Below, in pieces: positions 11,951-25,595 of a stretch of 64,000 nt of DNA (position 1 is its first letter; the number at the start of each line of letters is the position of its first letter). The notes under the pieces were generated by a model. The model worked only from the letters and a program-made list of their open reading frames with translations, had not been told where the DNA came from and made no database searches. Source of the DNA: Mimachlamys varia (lineage: Eukaryota; Mollusca; Bivalvia; Pectinida; Pectinidae); contig OX392527.1 in the NCBI GenBank assembly GCA_947623455.1, forward strand, positions 51,442,401-51,506,400, read 5' to 3'. Made by a program: the position numbers and the translations under genes.

Positions 11951-12783
11951 CTAAGTCTAGGATAGACTTGTGTGTACAAAAGCTCTAAAGTACAATTCAA
12001 TCTAGTTACTTATTCAACCCTTAATAATTCCAAAAGATCACTTCAACCCAAATACCCCCCACCTCAACGAAAATCCAAGGAAACTAGTATACCCCTAACA
12101 ATCCAATTTAATTACTTTCTACACCCATGCCTATAGTTTGAATATTGCAGATCTTTATCAAATCCAACTTTACTTTATTTCACAATCCATCAGGATTATT
12201 CAAACCCTTGTAAACAATCCATTGTAATACATATGATAAAGCTGTATAAACACAAAACCTGTACCAGAGATCCAGAAGCCTCTTCAGTTATAGTGCACTG
12301 GGAACAGGCATATTTCTTGGCAAAGTCTGTGACGGAATGCAGTCTTTTGATCTTTTTCATTATGGTAATTGGATTTGTGGTGATCAATGCTGAACCTCAC
12401 AGACAATAAGCTATATTGGAATGTGCTGTTAAAGTCTAGTAACAACATGTCTCAATGGTTTGTTTTTGAATTTCACAGAACATGACATCCCAATTTTGTA
12501 TTTTTCCATATCAGCAATGGCACCTATATATCCAAGTTAGATATCAGTGGTTTGTCAGGTTTAACAAAGATATCACACTTTCACAGGGCTACTCCTCAAA
12601 TCCAAGGTTTCTGTCAAAATGTCATATTTATTTTTACATTGGCATTACATTTGCCAGTACCTCTGTTATGGTATTATTAGGTTGTATTGCCAAAAAAGTT
12701 CACCAGATTCTATATGTACCTCCGGATTTCAACAAGTTTTAAGTAGCCAAATTTCATATGACCTGGCATATAAAGATTCACGA

Positions 12784-12965
12784 AATAGCCAAGAACATCC
12801 AGATTTCATTAAATTGCCAAGTACATCCAGAGTTCATTAAATTGCCAAGTACATCCAGATTTCATTAAATTGCCAAGTACATCCAGATTTCATTAAATTG
12901 CCAAGTATTTCCAGATTTCATTATTAGTAGCCAAGAACATCCAGATTTTATTAAATTGCCAAAAT
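12784..12965 (+). repeat. 28-bp tandem repeat, about 6 copies
   Basis: The core 'attaaattgccaagtacatc' followed by 'cagatttc' repeats about six times, with divergence towards both ends ('agccaagaacatccagattt'). Some copies are exact. It sits in AT-rich intron and has no coding potential. Confidence 0.85.
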
Positions 12966-15900
12966 GTTAATGAACTGCAATAAGTATCCAGAAATATTTT
13001 TATAGTGATGTATATCCAATATATCTCTAGAAAGCTGTATATCCAGTAACACCAATCTGGCAGTTAACACAGAGTAAATGCCATCAAATTGTAAAAATAT
13101 ATAACAGGAATTTCACTTCACTTTCCAAGATGCCCCATCAGGTTTTTTCATCAAATACAGCTGTACGACATCAGAATACGAAGAATCTCTCATCTGTCAC
13201 TGTGGTGTCACGTAGATCCAAGATGGCACACACAGAATTAACACTAGTCAAAATATATTAACTATAATCCTAGAAACATGGCCATATTTGGTTTGGCCAT
13301 GTCTGACACCGTGACGGAGGGCTGTCTCCAAATCATTGTGGCGATTTAAGATTCCCTCCGGTTCTTCTATAAAGATACATTGTGGGAGTGGGCACCAGCA
13401 GTCTGATATTATTTAACCCATAATTGTCGCAGGAAACCGGAATATATGTCCAATATCTTGCCCATCATATATGTCAGCGTTGCCAGACACGTTACCACGG
13501 TAATTCTGTCATCCCCATGTCATTACAGTCTGCGAATATATTTCTGTCATAGCAGCTGAATGCCCGGTCTGATGTCCTGTGGTGCACATTGTCACCTTAA
13601 CAACATGATGTCGTGTTGTAATGTTTCCAATGTCCTTATGTAAGATGTCCTGCATTGTCCAGCCACGTAACTGAATTATTGATTTCCCCTTTGGTAACTT
13701 CTAAGGTCACAGATCCAGTTTTAAGATAGCAAAACACATGACGCCCCTATACATACATTGACAAATAATGAAATTCAATCCGAAGCCATTTCCAATGTCT
13801 TCTCCGAGGAAAATGATGATTAAAGCCGCAGGCCCAATCACAAATTCATGCAGTGCTACACTACTACCCGAATAAACTGCTGCAGCTCTAGGCAACGATA
13901 ACAAGAAATAAATTTACAGCAAAATGTTTGAAACCCAAACCTTGAGGCCGGGCAATAATTGTCATTTACGCTGCTTGCTTTTGAGGGTTTATCAAAGAGT
14001 TAGAGGAAGCTCAACTCTATAGAAATCAATAGAGGTATAAACATAACATCAGGTAGGTGATAACTGCGAGACAGTTCCGCCACATGTACGTAAACCCTGC
14101 TAGATCTGCCGCTCTGTACGCTACCCTCCAATCGGGCAGCAGAGTCGGACAGATTCGGCACGATAGTGAACACCTCTTACGACACCCCGGGGTTACATAA
14201 CGGTAATACTACGCCAACGAAATCAGGGACCACAAACTTAGAGCCGATAAAATTCAAATATCAAAGTTTCCTGCAGAACTAGACACTATTTGTCCATATA
14301 CTGAACATCTTTTATTGGAAATTGAACATAACTTAATGCTTTGCAAGTGTGTATGTGTATGGGTTATGTTGCACAGTAGCCATACGCTGCTTAAATTATT
14401 CATTATTTTAAAATTTCAGGACACAGTTGATTTCATTTTCTTTCCGCCGCCAAGCTTAAAGTCACAGACCAGATCTACCAAAAGATACCGAGCTAAAATG
14501 TGTCCACCCTTGTGGTTTAACACTACTTAAATGTTCAACTTAATATGAAAACCCTACACGATTTCCGGAAAAAAACAATTATAAAAAATAATAATCTGTT
14601 GTGGTATATAAGTGTTAGATTCTTATTAAACATGTTTCCTTAATTGCCCTGCTGTGAAAGTTATAGGTCTCTATAGACGCTGTCTGTGAAAATTACCGAT
14701 CTCCATAGACACCGTGAAAGTTAACAATCTCCATAGACGTAAGTACACTAAATGTACAATCTGAAAGCCGGTGCCGATGTAAATAATTGAACATTGAACT
14801 TTCCATTCAATTACACAGAACACGGAGAGAAAATTAAAAACTCGTGCAAAAAAACACTAAATTTCTATTCTTTTATTCAACTTTTAATTGAACATGCAAT
14901 AACGAAGCCATGAACTTGTTACATTTCTAAACATCTGGTAACAACACAATTTCCTGCATGCAATAATTCAATTTACTTCAAAAATAAAAAAAAATCTCCA
15001 TTTTTTTTTCTAATTCGTCATCTCACTGTTTCCGATAATTTTGACAGCATGCTTATTTCTGAAATTACACAAATCCCAGAAGTGAACAAGCGAGATTTCA
15101 ACCAGGCAAGCATAAGCAACTTGACGCCATGGAAACCTAATTTTTCATTCTCTTAAATTTCTGTAATAAGTATAACATTTTACGGAATTTTTTTTCTCGA
15201 AATCATCATGCTGTGCATTTATATAAACATTCCATGCTGCAGATAAACGTAACGTCATTATTCACCGTTTTCTTTTCAAAATACGCGGAGAATATAAGTT
15301 TGTTTTCCTGTACGTCCAAACACCTGTGAAAGCAAGCACAATTCAACACACATGCCAAGATTCTATTACCCCATGATATTTTGAACCGAAACTGCAACCG
15401 AGGAGAACGTCTATTGATTTTTTGCGTTGTGTATTTGATGATGGAAGTGAAAGTTACTTAGGCGAGTATAATACTTGAAACGGAGTGGAACCACTAGGGA
15501 AAGCAGTGATAATCATAATACGATTTATTACAAGGCATTCCTTATTGAGGATTGTAGCTTCTGTTCATCGCGAAATCGGTAAACCGTTGTATGGCAGTAC
15601 TTAGCACAAGAACATTTGTATTTAAGGATTAATGGGGGGGAAAAAACTGAATAGTATTACATGTTTCAAACAAAATAAAGAGCGTTTCTTTTATGCTTCT
15701 AAAGTTAATTGTTCCTGATCATAATATAAAATATTTGTATGCTGTAAAATTTTATTGGAATATTACCAACGGATATATTTTTTCGTTCAAAGGATCAGTA
15801 AGTTTAATGTTTCTTTTCATAAACACAAATGTCAACATACCATTTTTTGTGCATATAGATAGGAAATTTAATTTGATTTTCTTTAAGATGCAGAAATAAT

Positions 15901-18540
15901 TTGTGAGAATATGAATTATAACCAGTATTTCTATGTTAATTTTCTTGACAAGAATCACAGACGACAACATGTTTCAACAAACAAAACTATTTGACTGAAA
16001 CGAACGTCTCACACCAATAACCTTTCTTACATTTTTAATAAGAGCTATTTTTTGTTCACCTAGAGCTAACAAAATTTTAATGAAACTTAAAATTTTTATC
16101 TTCACATCAGTGTCATATGATAAACAGAATATCATAATTATGATAAACTCAAAACAACATACATCACGAAATAAATTCCATTTATAACTCAGACTTATTA
16201 AATTGCTAGTCCCTTTGAATCTCTTACCGTTTATCAAATTGTCATTTAAATTTAAAATTTATTTTTAGAAGCTATAAAGCATTTAATATTTCTTGTCCTA
16301 GATAATCTTGTAGAATTCCTATTCATGCAATTTTAGCACAGATTTTCAATGATTTCGGAATTATTCTAGCAAAAAGATTTAAGTTAATTTGAGTGAAGCC
16401 ATTTTTGACTTGTTTAAAAGTATGATCAACTTAACCAAAATTATTTTAGCTGAAAGTACTTATCTCAGAATTTTTCCTTTTTTCAAATTTGTTGGGTTCA
16501 AATGATCTTGAAGAAATCTGATATCAATTAATTTTTAAAACAGGTAATTTAAATTGATTGTTTTTCATTTTAAACGATACCACATAAAAATAAATCTTAA
16601 TCACACACTTGTAAGTATGCTAATTAGACTTTTGAAAATGACGAGAACCAGCTTTTAGACGGATTTGGATTTCTAATTCAGTTTTACAAGTAAAACAAAT
16701 TTCCAAACGCTTTAAAATCTATTTACTAAATCAGAAACACTCCGACGGTGCAGGCACACGTCTCCGATGCTCGCGATTACACTCCAATAGCATGCTGTCT
16801 TTGGAATGTGCATGATTAATCACAAAATTTAAGGCAAAGCTTTTATTTTGGAATTTGTAACTTTTGGATGAGTTTCAATAAAATGGAATTCCCCTGATTT
16901 GTCTGATAAAAACTACACACTGCACATTTTCAATGAAAGGTTCATTAATATTTGTGATTTAGTTTTCAAGATCGGTTGATAAATTCACATTTGTAGGAGT
17001 TACGCTCTAGACTCAATAGAAGAAACAGGAATATATTTTCAGCATGTTAGATTTAGTAGATGTCCCTTGATATTTTGGTGTCATAAAAGTTTTCTTTGTG
17101 AAACTCATGATTATTAACGCAAGCAATGCATTGTGATATTGCCATGAAGTTCAAAACACCAGAAAGTCATTCACATTTTCAAAACCTGTAAAGCACAGAG
17201 TATTCAGAATATATTATTGGCTGAAAATCTTTAAATATTTAAAATAACAGAATTATTTTTTGAATGTGAGGTAAAAAACAACATGGTAAGTCATGTCTTC
17301 CCAAAACCCTGATTTGGTTTGTTTTGTTAAGTGAATTCTCTTGATCAAAGATATAAAGTTGAACAATGAATCATAATCTTTAGTGATATTCAAGCAAAAC
17401 CATAGATAAACTGGACCAGATCTGGATTATAAGCCTCTAAAAGAACAGGATTAAGTGTCCTGATGGCAAACCTCTTTTCGACAGTGCCGGAAGTTATAAA
17501 CAGACTTTGGATGTTACAGTTATCAATGTTTTCAACCCGGAAGTCAAAAGATGAAAGGGGCGATTATAAGAGAACAAGAGATTGTGAGAATTGATCAATT
17601 TTTTCTAACTTGCAATGGAACTGTTCTATGGTCAAACATATTTCAAAATGTATGTATGCTGTTATACAGTTAAACTGTTCTACGGTTTTGATCGTCCTAA
17701 AATCGACATCTTCGGATAAAATATTTCATCTGTTTCATGTCTCTTTCACATTCATCTTGCAATAAAACCACTTGACAAGACAACGAACATCAATATTCCT
17801 GGGTTTCTGACAATATAATGGATCACGTCCACTCCATCAGAGTACTTTAAAGTGGGAAAAAAAAAACAACCTTTACTTTTATTTACGACTTAAGAAATGT
17901 GGAGACTGTTGCCGATAAAATACAACTTCAATGTCCAAATGAATCACGCTCTCGTCAGATCCACCATGAAGAAAATGGTGGTGTCGTCTGCTCGCTTGTC
18001 TGACCTCTCTACTTACAGGCCGACAGGTGATCTCTAGCTTAGATACAATATCCTGTCTGCCGTATTTGATTGAAATCAGTTCCAAGGAACATCAGGCTCT
18101 TGCTTCAGATCTAAAACTCGTCAGAACGTAATAGTCCTCCTGTCCAGTCAAGTTTCGCTACCAAACCAGCCTTCCTATGTTAATTTGATGACTTCCCTCT
18201 ACAAAGGTTATCTGATGTACTGGTACACTTCTACAGGTTAACTTAATAGACTCATCCTGTGCCATATTGAAAAGTTCATGTAACACTGAAAGCTGAAACA
18301 ATCTGGAGCCCAAAGTTCAGATTGACAGAGTACCAAGTGATCCACTGAAATTCCCAGTTACAACTAGCCCTTAAGTAACATTATGAATACTTTTGCGAAA
18401 CATTAAGCCTAATTAATGTATCAATTTTTTTTTAAAACATAAAGAAGAAAATATTGCAATATTCAGAAAGTAGTTTCTATCAGGTTTATAAAATCCTAAA
18501 TTTCCTTTTTTAAAAGGTAACAAACAGCATAAACAAACTT

Positions 18541-18739
18541 TTCCTTGACCTTGATGGAACTATACTACCACACAAACAAGTATTTTCAAGACCCTGATCT
18601 CTTTACATCACTTTTCGTAACTGATAAGAATTATATACAAAACAAACACTTCCTTGATCTTGATGGAACTATCACACAAACAAGTATTTTGATGACCCGA
18701 ATCTCTATATCACTTTTCATAACTGATAAGAATATACAG
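18541..18739 (+). repeat. Two-copy tandem duplication, about 105 bp
   Basis: Two adjacent diverged copies start with 'ttccttga(c/t)cttgatggaac' and end with 'aactgataagaat'. 'cacacaaacaagtatttt' is shared. The second copy is slightly shorter. This is a simple local duplication in the intron. Confidence 0.8.
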
Positions 18740-19011
18740 AGGTAAACATGATAGGTCTGGGGTACATTGTTGCCATTCCTACACTTATCAACAAAGCAAG
18801 GTCACAGAAGTCAAAGCAAATTTACAGAGGTCAAAAGTCAAGCTAAATCACACAGCATTTTGTATTTTGATGGAGAGGGGGGGGGGGGGGGGTCATAAGC
18901 ATGTGTAATGTCCCGACCCTATATCACACTGCAGTACATATATTAGTACATTACTGACCTTCATGCAAGAACTTAACCATTGTCACAGAGGTTCTAAGTT
19001 AAGGTGAAGGC

Positions 19012-19352
19012 ATAGGTGTCAACCTCTGATACCCCCAATGAGGGAGATCCCCCTCTTTCAATATTTCCGATGAGGGAGAAAGTGCGTGAAATGTGAGTAA
19101 AACTTCATTGCTCAATTTGTCTTTACCTTATAATGTATCAAAATAGCTTTACAAAGTATTAATTTGATCCAGATACACTTATTATGGTCATTACACATAT
19201 CCTGCAGTAACTAGGATCTCATTTGACCACAAGATGTAGATTTTGAGTTATTGTGGGTTTGGACTTAAATGAGGGAGATGTCGAGGGAGTTTGGCAAACT
19301 TTGGTCAAAATGAGGGAGTCTCCCTCCTAATGAGGGAGGGTTGACAGGTATG
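19012..19352 (+). repeat. Dispersed repeat family B, copy 2
   Basis: This is the homologue of 1461-1807 in the same orientation, about 340 bp. It starts 'ataggtgtcaacctctgata' and ends 'gagggttgacaggtatg'. 'tgtcaacc' near the left end and 'ggttgaca' near the right end are inverted matches, consistent with short terminal inverted repeats. It carries several 'gagggaga' motifs and has no ORF. Two copies in one window imply a dispersed family. Confidence 0.78.
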
Positions 19353-19552
19353 TGAAGGTCACAAAATAGCTGGATAATCATTTAAGAACTTTAATATGTA
19401 AAGTTACCTGACCCTGTATGTAGTACTTCATCAGAACTGACCAAAACACAAAAACTTAACCAGCTGGACTTATGAATGTATGATGGCCAGCCTGCACCAC
19501 TTCAAGGCAGGGTAAACAAATCAGAAACCATGGCAACCTGAAGGCCACATAC

Positions 19553-19768
19553 CTTGGGTTCTAAGTGGCCTGTGCTGTAGCCCCTGCCACTGTCACTGCT
19601 GGCGGCACTGTTACGATTACTATTGGTGGGACTGCCTTTAGCTGGACTAGCCGTCCTCAAGTCCCCCACGATGGAGTATGGAGTTGGTGATGCCCAGTCG
19701 CCATGGTGATTATGTAAGTTGTGTTCCCCAACATGGTTGTGATTATCATATGGTCTACCATTTACATT
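19553..19768 (-). CDS. caskin: Caskin exon: His/Asn- and Ser-rich linker
   Basis: This 216-bp internal exon encodes 72 residues, phase 0 at both ends, with acceptor tttttcag and donor AAG|gtatgt. The peptide starts NVNGRPYDNHNHVGEHNL, passes through 'HHGDWASPTPYSIVGDLRTA' and ends 'SSDSGRGYSTGHLEPK'. It has no recognised fold and is predicted disordered linker between SH3 and SAM1. The Asn/His-rich first third and Ser-rich last third suit a scaffold linker. It joins in frame to exon 4728-4922 (LEPK|VTHNYANV). Assignment to Caskin rests on linkage and matching phases rather than on this exon's own sequence. No minisatellite touches either of its splice sites. Confidence 0.82.
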
Positions 19769-22299
19769 CTGAAAAACAGGAAAAAAAGAAACAATTAAGT
19801 ATGTGAAACATCATAACAAAATGGAAGATTTGGGAATTTGTGGTAAATTTTTTTCTTTCATTAAATTTTGTAGATAGATAATTTTTTCATGTGGAATGAA
19901 AAGTTGTGTCAGGTAAAGTGCTGAGGGTGAGGTTTTGATAGTAGGCAGTTTACATTGTTGATTTATTATGGGACCATAGGTCCCTGTGTAACACTGACCA
20001 GACAACAGGTCCCTGTGTATCCCCCCAATCAGCATCTGCAGCAGAATCTTTAACCACCCAGTGATTAGAGATCTACAGACTGCAGCACCAGGTGAACTTT
20101 ACAGCGGTAAACTGATACAAGCCACAACACCATGGTGATACATCACACAAGCCTTCTAATGTGGCACTCTGTTCCTTGCACAGTTGCACATATTTGTGAA
20201 GTTTCTGTACTTTGGTGATGAGTGGAGGCAATAAACACTATCTCGATGTCACAGAGGTAGACAATTAATGTCATTTCAAATTACAGTAAGTTCACCTTCA
20301 ATTGGAAACAAGCAGTAAAAGTTTGATGACCTTTACCATCAGCAGTCTTTTCTCCCAGACGTATATTATTGATGAGCGCCCAGAAAACTTGCACGCTCAC
20401 ATCTACAATGTATTCCAGGAGTAGTGAAAGGTCACAGCAAAAGGTGAAAGGTCATTTTTCAAAAGGGCAGAGGTCATAGACAGTTGGTAAAGGAGATCAA
20501 AGGTCATAGTAAAAAGGCGAAAAAGCATAGCCAGATACTGAAAGCTGGATCGCTATATCTACAAGCCATGAGAAGATCGCAGAAAGTCATTGAAATGGCA
20601 ATTCTCAAAAGGGCATAGTTCAAATGAGGCAGGTGAAAGGTCGTCAGAGGTTATATAGTTTGCTAGTTTTGGTTAAGCTATTAATGAGATATTTCTTTAA
20701 ACAGCGAGAGGTCTACCAGAGCCCTATACATGTATAATTCTCCTCCGACATTCCCAATCAATGATGGAGGGCCAAACGGCACTTCTCCTTGACAACTCAT
20801 GCATGTAAAATATCACTGTTCTATCATTATAAATTCTGGCCCTGTTCTGCTTCACGAGTCTGCTACTGTTAAACGCTGCCGATTATTGACGTATCGTGTT
20901 TGGCTCCAGTGTAGGGTACCAGGTACATGTGCACCATTTCGCTATCTGTCTCGGCCAGACAACTATATGCATCAGAAATCTAATTTTATTACTCTTATCT
21001 TTAAAAATATTTCAAACGATTAAAAACCTATCTGCAAGGAGCAGAGAATATAAAATTGAATTTCACCATTCCCAGTATTCATTAACTCTACACTGAAAAT
21101 AGCCTAACATACTACACCCAAGATATTGTCTATAGGGACTACCAATTCTCATAACTGGATGGCACATTCAAGTTTCTGGAGTCAGCAATAATTGTATTTA
21201 TATTTTTCTACACACACTATTTGTTCATTTTTCTTTAAAACATATCTCAATCCAAGTTGCTAAAATATTCTAAAACCAATTTCGAAAATTTAAAGATATT
21301 TCAACCGACACTAGTATTTGATGAGACCAATGTATATACTGAAGTTATTTTCTGTACATGGAAAAAGATATTTAACAATCAAAGTGGTCTTGTTTTATGC
21401 CAATATTGAGTCTACAACAAAGTCATATTCACTCTTAGTTTCCATAGCAATGAACTAATTGACCTTATGATATTTACCCCTGAATAATCTTTCAGATGCC
21501 TATAATCAAATAATTTCCTTGACAACCAAACAGAAACCTGTTGATCAGTTCATGTATGCTTCTTTGTCATTGCAAAAATTTAATCAAAACAATATTTGAT
21601 GGATAATTTCCAGGAGATTCAAACAAAAACCTGATCCCACAGAATACAATTTAATCAGGTTAGCTCCTTACTGGGGCCTGGGTTTGCATTTCACATCAAA
21701 GTCGGCCATTATTGGGTAATGGATCAATTGGCCGAATCAACATCTGCTTATTTACCACCATCCTTTCCACGTTCACTTTAGTATAATTCAATAACCTCAG
21801 TCAACACACAAACCCCAGACTGGTACCGTGAACAATATCGTAGAATGAAAGTTTATATATCTTGACGAACAGGACCTAAGGAGTTGCCATGGTACAGATA
21901 TGGGGATGCCGCAATTTACGTTAATCACCAAAAAGGGATTACTCTATTTCGCTGTAATTAAATAATTGGACTTTAACCGTTCTACATCCCAAGGGGACTG
22001 ATTCCTGGTAGCAGGCAATATGTACAACAGGCACGCATTTTAACTAAGTTAGCTTCTCTGGAGGACATCAGACAGAAATTCATTAAAACAAACTATGCAC
22101 GAACCCATACAATTTTTATTCGAATGTTCTCTTACAATTTGGGGACCTGATCTTACAGTAATGAGTGGTTTCCTTTTCTAATAGATTGTTGAAATGCAAC
22201 TGTATACCCTAAATGACCCCGATGTTTTTTTATAAACTACAAAACAACACAAAAACAAAAATATTCATACAAAAAAACCCGGTATTGTATCCCCTTTAA

Positions 22300-22690
22300 G
22301 ACAGATTGGTGCTTATAATTGTTGCCTCAATTACTGAGAAAAAATAACATATTTGTAGTCTCCCCTTCTGAGACAGATAATTACATATAGTTGTTGTGTC
22401 CCCTTCCAAAATAGATAATTACCTATTTTTGTTGTCTCCCCTTTAGTGACAGATAAGTAAATGTTATTGTTGTCTCCCCTTTTGAGAAAGATAATCTAAT
22501 ATATTCGTTTTCTTCCTGTCTGAGACAGATAATAACTTGTTGTTGTCTTCCCTTCTGAGACAGATAATATTACTTATACTGGTTGTCTCCCCTTCTGAGA
22601 CAGATAATATTACATATAATGGTTGTCTCCCCTTCTGAGACAGATAATATTACATATAACAGTTGTCTCCCTTTCTGAGATAGAAATCCA
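22300..22690 (+). repeat. ~38-bp tandem repeat, about 9-10 diverged copies
   Basis: The unit is 'ttgtctccccttctgagaca' followed by 'gataatattacatataa'. The last three copies (22570-22680) are nearly identical and the earlier ones are diverged. The gradient suggests recent expansion at the right-hand end. Confidence 0.85.
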
Positions 22691-23824
22691 CTCTCAGATA
22701 ACCACTTTCTGAAATGGTTAACTCCCTTTCCTGTTGGAACACCTGAAATTTCTCCAAGTTAACCCCTGTAATTAACATTTGAAATACCTTATCACTTGAA
22801 AATCTCATAGACACTTGATCAAGGCCTGCTTCAGTTAGGAAATTAAATATGTACCATCCCTGGGAGGTCTTAAAGAAGCCTCTATTGACGCCGCAATACC
22901 ACTAATCAATTATGTAAACGTGTACTCCACGGCCACTTGTAATACACTTGTCTAACTGTCGATAACGTTAAATCTTCTTCAAAGGGAAACATCACTTTAT
23001 ACAAATTTGATGAATAAATCCTCTTGATATTTTTCCTCAAGAATACTGAATTCAACCACTTTAATCAGAGATCTAATTAAGACATTTGACCATAGTCTTT
23101 CCCAACTACATGCTCCTTTGAATCTTCAAAAGAGCATTATCTCCATGTACTGTACATTTGGTGCAACCCCGGACATGCTATATAACCCTATAACTCACTG
23201 ACAATCCACTGGTCTACTTGGTATAGATCTCATAACTCCACACTCGATCTGCAGTTGATATTGTAAGCACATGGAACAAATAACGAAATTCAAAAAATTT
23301 CTTTTCGAATCGGTATAAATTCAACACTTCAAAAAGTTCTACAATGGAAGCATGTTATACTCCAATCATCAAACAGTGTCTACTGAATAGGAAAACTTCA
23401 TTTTTCATCAGTCAAGTCATCAGCCAAGCATTTAATTAAGCAATTAGCTAATTGATTTGTTAATTACTTAACAGACACAACACATTGGACAGATGAACCA
23501 TTACCTAACACAGGACGTATATAAATAACACCTTTGATCAATGAACGCTATTTTGTCAGCACTGATCAGTTGTAATTTCAGGCCTTAGAAAAAAGCTTGG
23601 TTAACTTTATGAGAAGTTCATACAAACTTTTTGAATTATATGCTAAAACAATACCACACAATTTATAAGTAAACATGTATACAAATTTATAATGTTATTT
23701 TTGAAAAATAAATGCCACACATTAAAAAAGAAAACTTTGAAAAGAGCCTCGTTTATCATTAATTGAGCTATAATCAAACCATTCGGCCACCCATTCCTAT
23801 CAAACCATTTCCACTTTGCACCAG

Positions 23825-24325
23825 AAAGTATCCTCCCCCCCCCCCCATCCCCCTAACCAGGTCCTTCTTTTAGGAATGTCCCCTACCCCAGTGGCCTGTT
23901 CCTCTTATCAGGAATTTCCCAAAAACACCCCCCCCCCAATTCAGTTCCTCTTTTTATCAAAAATACCCCCTCCCCTTTACCATCTCAGATCCCCACAAGG
24001 AAATGCCCCCCCTTTCCCCTACCGACCAGTTCCTCTTTCTGTCAGGAAGTGCCTCCCTCCCAATCTATCAGGAAGTGCCCCCCACCCCATCTATCAGGAA
24101 GTGCCCCCCACCCCATCTATCAGGAAGTGCCCCCCACCCCATCTATCAGGAAGTGCCCCCCCCCACCCCATCTATGAGGAAGTGCCCCCCACCCCATCTA
24201 TGAGGAAGTGCCCCCTACCCCATCTATCAGGAAGTGCCCCCTACCCAATCTATCAGGAAGTGCCCCCCACCCCATCTATCAGGAAGTGCTCCCCTCCGCC
24301 CCCATCTATCAGGAAGTCGCCTCAT
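23825..24325 (+). repeat. 26-bp C-rich minisatellite
   Basis: The unit is 'atctatcaggaagtgccccc' followed by 'caccc', about 12 clear copies from 24055 to 24320. Older C-rich relatives reach back to 23825 ('cttatcaggaatttccc'). Plus-strand ORFs through it read PPTPSIRKCPPPHLSGSA, in three rotating frames because 26 is not divisible by 3. That pattern marks an artefact rather than a gene, and the strand is opposite to the host gene. Confidence 0.9.
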
Positions 24326-25149
24326 TTCCATCCCATGACTTGTTGCTGTTCCTACCAGGAAGCTGTCAACCAAAATTTAGCGGACATGACAACAGACAGT
24401 TTAGGAGTTGAAAGTCAAAACCTAATGTTTCGCAACAGACTTGCTGATGATGCTGTGTGTGTTGACAAATGTCATTGATTGTGGTGATTCAAACTTCTGC
24501 TGACGTTCCGTCAGGAAATTATGGGGTGCCTTAACATGCAATATCCTGTGATACATTTCCCTTCCGAGTAATGGTGGGGTAGGGGCACTTCACCAGCCGA
24601 AAACGCAAGTCAATGAAATTACTGTCACAAAACGTAGGAAGAGGTAATGAGTCGTCGGGGTAAATTACTGATTTACTTCAGAAAGCCCAATATCCTATTG
24701 TAATGATATCATCTTCCTGTAGGCCGAGTCAGCACCTGTAACAGCACTTATCATCAACCAGTACGCTTTGTCAACAATATTGCTGAAGAACCATTTTAGT
24801 GTTGAAATGTGACATACATCATATCATAAACCAAAGGAATCATCATTTATCAATAACCATTGTCTTTTCAACAATATTTTCGAAGAACTGTTAAAATGTG
24901 GCATGAATCATATTGTAAACCATAGTAGTCATCATTTATTAATAACCTTTGTCAAAGTTTATCCTAAATTGAATTACTGTGTCAATATTTATCTTGAACC
25001 ATTGTGTTACATCAACTTGACCATTGGTCAACATTTATCAAATACTAATGTGACGTTTCAACATTTATTATGAATTGATGAGCATTTTCAACAATATCAA
25101 GCTTGATCAGTATCAACAAACAAGGCATCGCAGACAATACTAATACCCT

Positions 25150-25595
25150 TACCCTTCTATTTATAGTAACTGTGACCAAGTTTTTGACCACAAAAAATTT
25201 GAAATGTGACCTTGTATAAAATATGATGTTAACGAACACTTGTGAAGCTTCGCATTAAAAAATTGAGAACTGCAGCCAGTAGAGCGGTGACATCCAAATT
25301 TCTTTTAAGTCTTTTTATAGTAATGGTGACCTAGTTTTTGACAGCAAAGCATTGAAATTCAGACTTGTACAAGGGATAATGTTTGTGAACACTTGTGGAA
25401 AGTTTAGTGTCATTCAATTGAGAAATTCAGCTTGTTGAGCGGTGACGTTTAAGATTCTATTTTAGTAATGATGACCTAGCTTTTGATTGTAGAGAGTTGA
25501 AATGCAAACTCGTACATGGGATGATGTTTGTGAACACAAACTTGCATGAAGTTTCATGCCAATCGGTTGAGAAATGCAGCCTTTAGAGTGGTAAT
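25150..25595 (+). repeat. ~150-bp diverged tandem repeat, 3 copies
   Basis: Three successive copies share 'ttatagtaa(t)ggtgacc(t)agtttttga', 'gttgaaatgc', 'gatgtttgtgaacac', 'ttgagaa(a)tgcagcc' and 'agagcggtgac'. Divergence is substantial, so this is an old duplication. It is followed at 25620-25690 by a short direct duplication of 'cctaaataccctcgat'. Confidence 0.8.

Larger units (their letters stand above)
4923..19552 (-). other. Caskin intron, 14.6 kb
   Basis: This intron separates exons 19553-19768 and 4728-4922, with donor gtatgt and acceptor aatttcag. It holds the giant 34-bp minisatellite (7326-11950), a 28-bp array (12784-12965), a two-copy tandem duplication (18541-18739), a poly-G run near 18877-18892 and the second family-B repeat (19012-19352). 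Stretches 4923-7325, 12966-18540 and 18740-19011 are AT-rich. Around 13120-14230 and 16735-16800 the sequence is more complex, but I find no exon with matching phase and splice sites. Confidence 0.75.

Noticed and set aside
23816..24478. Plus-strand Pro-rich ORF of 220 codons
   Set aside because: A 26-bp C-rich array in three frames, antisense to the host gene, with poly-C runs at its start; the non-repeat tail has no recognisable domain.
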